Source of the DNA: Tricholomella constricta
Lineage: Eukaryota; Basidiomycota; Agaricomycetes; Agaricales; Lyophyllaceae
NCBI GenBank assembly: GCA_013368375.1
Contig: JAACJP010000002.1
Coordinates: 1,054,001-1,118,000, forward strand
Direction of reading: 5' to 3'
Length of the DNA: 64,000 nt
Part shown: positions 55,968-64,000 of the stretch, one piece after another
Layout of the letters: every line of letters starts with the position of its first letter
Position numbering within the stretch: the stretch's first letter is position 1
Notes under the pieces: model-generated
What the model saw: only the letters and a program-made list of their open reading frames with translations
Databases searched by the model: none
What the model was told of the DNA's origin: nothing
Made by a program: the position numbers and the translations under genes

Positions 55968-57768
55968 CTACGTAATACTAGCTTGGCTATCCTGGATGTT
56001 AAACCAGTACCCTGCAAATACTGTCAGCGAGGCCCCCCACTGTGATGAAGATGAGCTACGTACGTTCTGCCTCTTCCAATGCTCGGACATTTCCCATAAG
56101 CTTGTTCAGTGTTTCGACGTACTCGTCTTCCTCTACGCTGTCATGGACAATTCCACCTCCTGCTTGCAGATACGCGACACCGTCCTTGAAAGTCATCGTG
56201 CGGATTGCGATACAAGTGTCCATCGCATCGTCAGCGAAATCGAAGCGGCCCACTCCACCTGCGTAGACGCCTCGTCGCTCCTTCTCGAGAGACGAGATGA
56301 TCTCAATCGCCTTGATTTTTGGTGCTCCAGAGACCGTTCCCGCTGGGAAGATTGATCTGAATGCGTCAAATCTGTGGCAGCACAAGATAATAAGTATGTC
56401 ACATGCTGGTTTGACACTGGAGACTGCGAATCGAACCTTGTTTGACCCTCGCGCAGGCGACCCGACACTTGTGAGGTTAGATGGATAACGTGGCTAAATT
56501 TCTCCACCTTCATAAGGTGATCTACTTTGACGGTCTTTGGTTGGCAGACGCGATTAACGTCGTTCCGTGCAAGATCAACGAGCATGATGTGCTCTGCCCG
56601 ATCTTTTTCGGAAGCAAGCAGTTCAGCTCCCAGTTTCTCGTCCTCTGTAAGTCATTCAGATTTCTTACTTATATTTTACATCAGAAAAACGAACCTTCTA
56701 ATGTCTTGCCTCGTTTCGTTGTGCCAGCGATTGCGTGGTTGTACACGACATTCTTCTCGACTTTGCAAAGGGTTTCTGGGCTTGCACCCACGATTTGGAG
56801 GTCACCACAATCGAGATAGAACATGTACGGCGAAGGATTTACTTGTCGTAGATGTCGGTACGCGTTGAACGGGTGTAAAGCCGTCGGCCGAGCAAGACGT
56901 TGCGATGGAACTGCCTGGATGATGTCTCCAGCGACAATGTGCTGTTTCAGCTTGGTGACAAAAGCCTCATAGCCTTCTTTCCCGACATTAGAAACGCCTT
57001 CTCCTCCCAGTGAAATCGGCAATTGCGTGGGTTCTGGGGTTGCAGTATTCAGCAGCGACTTCGCTAACCGGCGGGCTTTCGCGACAGCAGTCTGGTAGAC
57101 GAACGCCAGATTGACAGTTCCTGCGTTCTTGGGAGCAAAGACGTGGGAGACAACCTTGAGATTCTGGAAGATATGGTCGTAAATGAGGAGAGTGTCGACG
57201 AGCATAAACATTGCCTCGGGAATGCCAAGGACGTCTTTGAGCTCTGTAGCGGTTTTGGGCTCGAAATGTTGGATGCAGTCGTAGGAGACATACCCGATGG
57301 CGCCACCAGTAAATGTGGGGACTTCAGGCAGACGGACGTATTTGTAGTGGGCGAGCTCCTTCTGGAGCGCGACCATGGGGTCACCTGTAATCTCCTCAGA
57401 AGGACCAGTCTTGATCACTTTGAATGGATCTGAAAGAATCCGTAATCGGTCACTATAAGTGACGTACGAAGAAAAGGAAGGACTGACCTGCACCGATGAA
57501 GCTGTACCGAGCAACATTCTCTCCTCCGATTACTGACTCCAGAAGAAAGCTGTATTTCGAGTCCTTTGCGATACGGAGATAGGCCATGCATGGTGTAATA
57601 AGATCTGCTGGTAGTTCAACGTAGACTGGGACACAGTTGCCGCGTTTCTCGTGTGTGATTAGTTGTTCGATTGTAGCGAGCGAAGGATAGGCTGGCAGTT
57701 TCTGTAAAAACTGGTGAGATATTCATGTGGTCTGAGAAAGAATCGTCTGAGCTCACTGAGGGGTCCAT
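55968..57768 (-). CDS. TRP2: Anthranilate synthase component I (TRP2/TrpE)
   Basis: First committed step of tryptophan synthesis: chorismate plus glutamine-derived ammonia to anthranilate. The start at 57768 gives MDPS before an intron, then [72 protein letters not shown]. The LLES segment is the known tryptophan feedback site. The chorismate-binding domain includes [149 protein letters not shown] and [19 protein letters not shown]. The last exon is [13 protein letters not shown] with stop at 55968. The gene is monofunctional here, without the fused indole-3-glycerol phosphate synthase. Confidence 0.96.
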
Positions 57769-57804
57769 GCTGGCTGGGTATAGATAGAGTCAAGGTCGAC
57801 GATG

Positions 57805-57821
57805 TGACTCAAGGATGACTC
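57805..57821. promoter_or_regulatory. Pair of Gcn4/Cpc1-type sites upstream of TRP2
   Basis: TGACTCA (57805-57811) and TGACTC (57816-57821) lie 37-53 bp upstream of the TRP2 start codon. TGA(C/G)TCA is the binding site of the Gcn4/Cpc1 bZIP activator of the general amino-acid control. The function is inferred from the site and the gene. Confidence 0.55.
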
Positions 57822-58045
57822 GAAATTCAGAAGTTACTGAGCGATCGAGATTTGCGCCTGACCCCGACTTCCGTGAATGAAATATATGTGCTCTTGCTTT
57901 TGACCATCACAACTGCTGTAATTCTGGCTGCAGTGCTCTGCTGTTGAGCTCATCTCGTAGTTGAGACGCGACGTGGATCTTGGCGCTTTTATACTCTCGG
58001 GAAGTTCAAGCCGGCCGTTCGTCTGAACGTTCATAGGTCTTCATC

Positions 58046-59734
58046 ATGATTACTCCGCGTTTCACCTGCAGTCAAACAGAAGAGTCACTGATCATCTCAA
58101 TATACTGCCCCTCTGTTCGTGTACGCATATGGTTTTATTTTAATACTCTCCATCAGCTAATCAACGCGCTGAAGTAGGCAACAGATGTCGAGATTCACGT
58201 TGATGAGACCCTCGTCTCTATTCACATAAATCCATATTTCTTGCGACTCAACTTCTCATATCCTCTTCTGGAAGACGATACCTCTTCGGCGAAATACGAT
58301 CCTAGTTCTGGATATCTGACGGTTACCCTGACGAAAGAAAATAAAGGCCAGGTGTTTGACGATCTGGACCTTCTGGCGAAACTCCTTGCACCTCGCCCAT
58401 CTGCTCCTCGCCCGATCATCGAAGTTGTTTCCGAAAGCGCAGAGCAATCGGAAGAACGGACTGAAGAAGATGATCTGGTTGCGCAGACAAAAGCGATGTC
58501 CTTGGAACGTGAGGAAATTTTGCTAGGTATGATCTCTGATAATGCATACAGCCCCTGTTTCGGTTCTCAAAGTCGTACGTTAGCGGCTGAGAATGATTGG
58601 CAGTTGCCGCAGGAAGCGCTGGAGCCCCAGCTCAGCACCTCGGTTCAAAAGTATTACGGCTTTTTGGACATGCACTCGGGGTATTTTAGACATGTTACGC
58701 ATACAGAAAACGAAGTGAACGAACTCGGAGCCGATGCCGAAATATGTACAGCTGCAGAGCGCCGCCGTAAAAGGCTGCAACGCGAGGACAAAAAGTGGGA
58801 TGAAGAACATTACATGTGGGTTGAAGAGCTTATTCGAGGTTTGCCTGTCATTGTTTTAATTTGATGATTGCAGGGCGGATTTTGCGGATGATGAATACAT
58901 CCGCGAACTCCTCGCATGGAGGCATCCCCATGCTGAATACAAAGAAGGCTTCAAGTATACTGACGAAGAAAATGCAGTAATTTTGCGCTTACCTCGCAAA
59001 GAATGTCTGTATTTCTTTGATTTCCTCGATTTACCGATCTTTAAACCACTGTTATACTTTCAGATCTTCCGACACCAACGCAGACACATAATTTGTATCT
59101 CACGCTCCTCACTGTGCTCTTTTCTTACGCGTACGAATCTCGCACGAATCAACATGATCCTACCCCAGAAAGCGCGTGGACGCTTTCAATACTCGTTCCT
59201 GCATTTTCTGCCCTCGATCCCCCCGATGCTCCTGCATCAATTGCGGATCCTCTTGTATTCTCGACTGGCGAGCTGGCCGGAACTTTTGTAACGTCATACC
59301 GGCGCTCCCTGGCGTTCCCACTTTATCGGTCATTTGTCCTGGCAGAAGCTTGCCGAAAGGACGTTGCGCAATTCTTGTCAAGAGGCAAACGGATAGTAGT
59401 TCGATGTCTCTTGGAAATGAAAAAAATTCTAGACCACCACGAAGTTTACTACGTGTATAGTAAAGTGTGGCTGGACGACTTCTGCGTCTGGGTGCAGGCG
59501 TATGCAAGGTGCGAGCGCACTGTCCTGTTCTAGTTTCTGGTGACTTACACGGCCTCTTTCTCTAGCGAGGACATTCTTGTCGGCCTAGGCAAGCAAGTCG
59601 CGGAGTTGAAAATATCGAAGAGTTCTATCAACTGGCGCCTCGAGGCGCTGGAAGCTGCCACGCAGGAGGTAGAAGACCGGGAGAGCGACAGCGATGACGA
59701 GGATTCTGATGACAGCGCTTCAGTCCTTCGGTAG
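58046..59734 (+). CDS. SHQ1: SHQ1, H/ACA snoRNP assembly chaperone
   Basis: Shq1 binds Cbf5/dyskerin before H/ACA RNP assembly. The start at 58046 gives the 25-codon first exon MITPRFTCSQTEESLIISIYCPSVR. The next exon begins ATDVEIHVDETLVSIHINPYFLRLNFSYPLLEDD and completes the N-terminal CS (p23-like) domain. The central region carries ELLARLL, an acidic EEDD stretch, YYGFLDMHSGYFRHVTHTENEVNELGADAE and AAERRRKRLQREDKKWDEEHYMWVEELI, the Shq1 domain hallmark. Further exons give DFADDEYIRELLAWRHPH, LVTLFSYAYESRTNQHDPTPES and RRSLAFPLYRSFVLAEACRKDVAQFL. The last exon is SEDILVGLGKQVAELKISKSSINWRLEALEAATQEVED with an acidic DSDDEDSDDS tail and stop at 59732-59734. A degenerate copy of this exon lies 0.8 kb downstream. 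Confidence 0.94.
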
Positions 59735-60382
59735 GATCGACTATCAATTTTATTAAACCACATTGAGCACGATGCACACTCGGCCGCCAACAGCAATGGT
59801 TCCCTGGTTCCAACAGTAATTGTACGAGCATCTATATGTACGGCGAAAAATTAACTATTGGACGCCGGCGTGTGCGTGTAACACAGTCGTGACCGGACAT
59901 ATGTGCGCTCAGGCGAATTTAAGCTTGGGATTATAAGGGCTGCGATTTTGCTTCGCGGGATTCCAATGCTTGAACTTTGAGGCGTTGAAAGTAAGATTGC
60001 CACAACATGTTACCCGCGGCGCTGAAAACATTGATGGAACTCATTATCGCTTCATTCCCTCAGGCCATTGTTTATGAGCTTTCAAAAGTAGGTCATAGTA
60101 ATATTACTTTCGTACTGTTACTATTAGATCGGTGACAGCGAGAGAGACTCGTTCCCGCCGTGGTGTAGAAGACACGTACACTGGGGCTTAGGCTTATATC
60201 GTCGATCCTCCTTACTACTTGAATGACTCCAGAGGAAGTTCTTCGGCAATTTTCCGACCGTGATGGATGGACGAAGTACGGTCCAAACTTTTAGTTAACC
60301 CACTTAGTAGCGAATTCAGAGATTTGAATGACAGCGACACATGTCTTCGAATGTTTTGATAATGTCCGTCGTGACATCGAAG

Positions 60383-60705
60383 GTATTCTTGACGGTCACA
60401 GGACGCGAGGCATAGAGTTAAAATATGGAAGAGGCGCCTGGCCAGAAAGATCTTAGGAGCTGCCATGGATGAGGATTCAAGGCTGATAGATGAGGCAGAA
60501 AATGGGAGAACAGCGAGACCGAGGGATTTAACAAGAGTGCTTCATTCGTTCGGTAGGGGCGATCTTCAGTTCTATCAAACCAACCACATGAAGCGCGATG
60601 CATTATCGATATCAGCCACTACTCAGAGTGGTTTCCAGAAACGACCATATTGGCAGCTTACATGCATCGCCGTCAAATATTTACCGAGCGGGCGTGTACC
60701 AGAAT
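60383..60705 (+). pseudogene. Degenerate direct duplicate of SHQ1 terminal exon and 3' flank
   Basis: This stretch aligns with the SHQ1 last exon (from about 59565) and continues past its stop. Paired blocks include CGAAGGTATTCTTGACGG against CGAGGACATTCTTGTCGG, GAGTTAAAATATGGAAGAG against GAGTTGAAAATATCGAAGAG, TTCGTTCGGTAGG against TCCTTCGGTAGG (the SHQ1 stop), TCTATCAAACCA against TTTATTAAACCA and ACGATGCAC against GCGATGCAT. Similarity fades around 60705. Insertions and substitutions destroy the frame, so this is a non-functional segmental duplicate, not a gene. Its minus-strand shadow frame also resembles that of SHQ1. Confidence 0.55.
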
Positions 60706-61654
60706 TGGATAGGTGCACGAAGAAGTCAACCTACTGGAGCTTGATGCTCGATGGTCGGAATATACATCTGCGCATTGAGCATCGCCGGGTGTCCGTGGAC
60801 TTTGGGCTGTGGACCAAAGAAAAGAAGGCCAAGAATAGGTGCTGCTGCTGATCATGAAGGTTCTCAACGCACGAAAGATAGCTTCCGAAAAGTCTACTTG
60901 TGCGAGAAGACGACATCTGAGCGGCAAAGGGAGCTGAATGAGGTAGGCTGGGAACAGAAGGTCGGGGGCCGAGCACAAGTAATCAAGAATAGACAAAGTA
61001 GCATTGTACCAAGATATCCAATGGGGTAAGTGATATCGTCACATTCAACGGCATGCCAATTTGGTGAAGCCCATCACGGGTGGCTTCTACACGGTCCTGG
61101 GTGTGAGCAGACGCTGCATACTGCATTGAAGTGACGCAAAGTTTACGATCCAATAGAGGCGGTCAGAAAGGGCGACAAAAGTGTGTAACGTACATGTACA
61201 TTATGGCGTCCTGAGTGAGCGCTCGTCGAAGCATTCATACTTGGCAGATAGCTATACTGTACCGCAAGAAATACTTGTCAGAAACCAAGGCGTTTCCACT
61301 CCAACCTGAATGATGCAATTCGGAGAAGCAGTCGAAATGAGCTAGAGCCTATAGAGACGAACAATAGATCCGATGACATGGCCCCATGATTGTCGTAGGT
61401 GGCAGCGATAATCCATCAAGGTCATTGAGTTGACTCTTATCGTTAAGGAAAGCAGCATCGAACTAATTTGAAAGCCAAATTTGTATAGTGTAAAGTTGCG
61501 ATGCGACATAGTCGGTGGTAAGAGAGGAGCATCCAGGTTTCTATAGCGACGATATGCATATTGGCATAAGTATGGAGCGTCATCAGCGTCAGGCGCGTCG
61601 AGCAAGTCGACATGCCGGCGTTGTTGTTGTTTGCCACCCACGCCTCTGTCACAG

Positions 61655-61669
61655 GCCGGCGTGACGCCG
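61655..61669. repeat. 15-base perfect palindrome
   Basis: CCGGCGTGACGCCGG is a perfect inverted repeat of seven-base arms around a single G. It may be a protein-binding site or chance. It lies in the gene-poor tail. Confidence 0.4.
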
Positions 61670-62968
61670 GAGTGTATTCGAACACCCAACGTCCATAGCC
61701 ACTCTTCAGCTTGATGTTTTTCGGTGAAGAGGTAACATGTGGTACGTACACGATCCAGGCATGTTGGTATTAATGAGCAACGGTTCATGACAGCGTTCGC
61801 TCCCCTTGCCCTTTTCTTGTGGCTTTTTTGGTCAAAAGGGCCGCATCTCGGAGAAATATCTGGCCTAGCGTCTGTCTACCTTAGTCGCCCTCTCTGCCAC
61901 GCATCTGTCTATTATTTGCTCATTTGACTCAAACAACATTCGAAATGTCACTAAGCAAATCTCTCACGTCCTTCAACACGTTCTCGATGGCTCATATACA
62001 TGCATGACAAGGTTCCCAAATTTGAGCCCGGCTTTCGTTCATACATCATGAATCTGGACGTTTTCTTCCCTGCAATTCAAACACCACCCATTCGGCAACA
62101 ACGCGCCGTAATTCTCATCTACATCAAGTCTTTTCGCCATTGGGAAGGCGCTACATCCATCTTTGCTGACATCTCCATGCACATCCCCTGGCCGAAGGCT
62201 TGAGCACGAAGTCTTCGACGTTTCTGGTGAGAAAAAGAAGCTACGAATTCATAACTTACCTCGACCCACTGTCGGCCAAAGTACGCTGTTTCGCCCATCA
62301 GCGTGTGGAGCGCGACGATCCCCAGACTTCGGTCTCTTACTCGCGCGGGATATGCGAAGCTTTGACCAGTGCACCGGGAAACTGACTTCGCCTGACGAGT
62401 CGGTGTGTCGAACGCAATCTCCAGCGACCAAAGATCATGTTACACCGGATGCCAATCCTCTTGTCATCATATTTTTAGGGTACTGAAGGCACTCCCAAGG
62501 CTTTTATATTCAAGGCGAAAACAAACCGCCGGATGATCTCTTGAAACCCTGCACCTCCTGGTGTGGATGTTGCCCGATGTATTATATGAAGACTTGTGAT
62601 CACCTGCCTTTCGAAGTCTGCCGCACCTTCTTATAAATCGACCCTGGAGTTTGTCAAGTCGGCATTGACCCTTGTGCGCCGAAAGGGATCCTGGGTCCTG
62701 GGAGCTCACGGGGCAATGCCGCGAAGCATAATGTTCTCTACGGTAATTTGATTTAACTGCACCCGCGTACCGCGCCTAAGGACGGAATGAACAACGTCGA
62801 GTCTGTACAATGACACATTGCTCCGAATATAAAACCTGTTACAAAAATAAAGAGGTACAGACGTCCTAGCTCCACTCAATTTGCAGATTATTTTGCCAGA
62901 TTATTTCTCGAGACCTTCGTCCGAGGCCAAGGCGGGCCGCAAATTTTGAAAATCGGATGACGGGGGAT

Positions 62969-63061
62969 GGAGCTTGGAGCCTGAGTACTCGGCATGTGCG
63001 TTGGTGATCAAGGCGGCTTGCACATGTGGCATCACCATGCGTGCTCAGGCGCTCAAGCTCC
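62969..63061. repeat. Imperfect inverted repeat (about 93 bp)
   Basis: Arms pair as GGAGCTTG (62969-62976) with CAAGCTCC (63054-63061), GCCTGAG (62979-62985) with CTCAGGC (63044-63050), and GGTGAT (63003-63008) with ATCACC (63031-63036), with a loop of about 22 nt. A direct repeat ATGGAGCTTG occurs at 62967-62976 and again exactly 100 bases later at 63067-63076. This is a MITE-like or RNA-hairpin-like structure. There is no coding content. Confidence 0.45.
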
Positions 63062-64000
63062 GATGAATGGAGCTTGAAGCCGGAAGCAAAGCGTGGAGGG
63101 AGGTCTTAGCGAGCCGCTGATGGCAAGTCAATTCGGAACGAGCGCGCCATGTGCACAATGATCACTTTGACGCTCCTAAGCTCTGTGCTCAGTGTTGGGA
63201 CTCGGAAAATATAGACATATGTATGAGTGGGTTTTCCTTTTTTTTGCATATCAAGCTTGACACAAGGCGATGAGCTGGCCATGGCAAGGGGGGGCTCAGG
63301 GCATAAATACGTTCGGAATGGATGGATAAATGGATGTTTTGACCGCAGCGGTCCCAAAAAAGAACAAGGGGGTGGCATCGAATGTATGCTACGGACACAG
63401 GAAAACCATTGCTGCAGTAAATTCAGAATCTCATGGTTTAGTTTACCTGTGTGCCTTTCTAGGAAATGTACAAGAATCAAAGCTAGATATCATATGTGTG
63501 GAAAAGAACCAATCATGATTATTTGGATAAACTGTGCCGGCTGAACAGGATTAGACTCGAACTAGCTTTGAAAGAAATCCGGAAGCTGATGACAGTCGAT
63601 TAACGCTACCGCAAAATAGGGACTGGAACATAATCTCGTTTTAGGATAGTCGCTCCTATGTTTTGAACTTAGAAGTATTTCGACGACATTGCAATTCCGA
63701 TTCGAAAACATAGCGAGGAACGTGACCGAGATGCCGCTGGGTGTAATATCATCCATTCATCCATCCATCTATTCAAACCCATTGTATCGATGGATACCGA
63801 TAGATTCAGAAATGCGACAAGACCCTCAAGGACGACCTGTGCCTTCGCGCTCTGGGTGTCTCCTCCCTTTCGTGATCTGAACCGGCCCTTCTCTTCGCTA
63901 CGTGCTGCATCTGGGTCACCGCTTTCACCTGCTAGAACTGACCAACTCTATGGCAAGGAAATTTGAAATACTGCCCCAAGCGTGCTTTATCATACTGGCA

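Larger units (their letters stand above)
59735..64000. other. 4.2-kb gene-poor tail
   Basis: No open frame in this region shows a recognisable family, and frames longer than 100 codons on either strand are few and of odd composition. The region does hold a decayed copy of the SHQ1 terminal exon, a 15-base palindrome at 61655-61669, an imperfect inverted repeat at 62969-63061, and short ATCC-rich microsatellite tracts near 63310 and 63750. The window ends inside it. Confidence 0.5.

Noticed and set aside
63535..63575. A tRNA-like T-arm (reverse complement contains GTTCGAGTCTAATCC)
   Set aside because: No matching D-arm, anticodon stem or acceptor stem could be found on either side, so no tRNA is called.

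Overview
This window looks like a chromosomal segment of a filamentous basidiomycete fungus, most likely an Agaricomycete. The evidence is a dense, both-strand gene layout, genes broken into many exons by introns of about 45-60 nt with GT...CTNAC/CTGAC...AG signals, and proteins that read as fungal orthologues of housekeeping and cell-cycle genes. There are no operons, Shine-Dalgarno signals, CRISPR arrays or recognisable insertion sequences. Coordinates given for genes run from start codon to stop codon and include introns.

Layout: 1-675 (-) is the 5' part of a low-complexity nuclear protein cut by the window edge. 802-5113 (-) is an M1 aminopeptidase. 5625-10076 (-) is a multi-exon protein that I read as a candidate meiotic chromosome-axis protein of the Red1/SYCP2 type. 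10544-11443 (+) is an orphan Ser/Pro-rich protein, 11739-13776 (+) a bestrophin-like anion channel and 13905-14905 (-) the 24-kDa [2Fe-2S] subunit of complex I. Three metabolic or transport genes follow: a GH3-type acyl-adenylate amidosynthetase-like protein (15741-17887), an allantoate-permease-like MFS carrier (18579-20990) and an AKR7-type aldo-keto reductase (21321-22964).

23013-36114 is rich in cell-cycle control: TEL2 (-), CDC25 (+), CCT1/TCP-1 alpha (+) and APC3/CDC27 (+). After an acidic orphan protein (36450-37514) come an SRR1-like protein (-), TMA20/MCT-1 (-), exportin-1/CRM1 (-) and a zinc-free MDR oxidoreductase (+). 46846-52247 returns to chromosome biology with SPC24 (+), the large subunit of chromatin assembly factor 1 (-) and RFC2 (+). 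CAF-1 and RFC2 are divergent over about 310 bp. Then come an Ssb-class ribosome-associated Hsp70 (-), mitochondrial ribosomal protein uS2m (+), anthranilate synthase component I (TRP2, -) and the H/ACA snoRNP assembly factor SHQ1 (+).

The last 4.2 kb (59735-64000) holds no gene I can support. It does contain a decayed direct duplicate of the SHQ1 terminal exon and 3' flank, an imperfect inverted repeat and a short perfect palindrome.

Several genes here work in connected processes. RFC loads PCNA and CAF-1 is recruited by PCNA. CDC25 and APC3 drive entry into and exit from mitosis, and SPC24 anchors microtubules. TEL2 stabilises the PIKK checkpoint kinases with Hsp90. SHQ1, Ssb, TMA20 and uS2m all serve ribosome production or translation. 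Promoter-proximal TCACGTG elements recur upstream of many of these genes, and two Gcn4/Cpc1-type sites sit just upstream of TRP2. No wholly novel system was found. The most interesting items are the Red1/SYCP2-like candidate, the fungal GH3 enzyme, the SHQ1 duplicate and the shared promoter signals.
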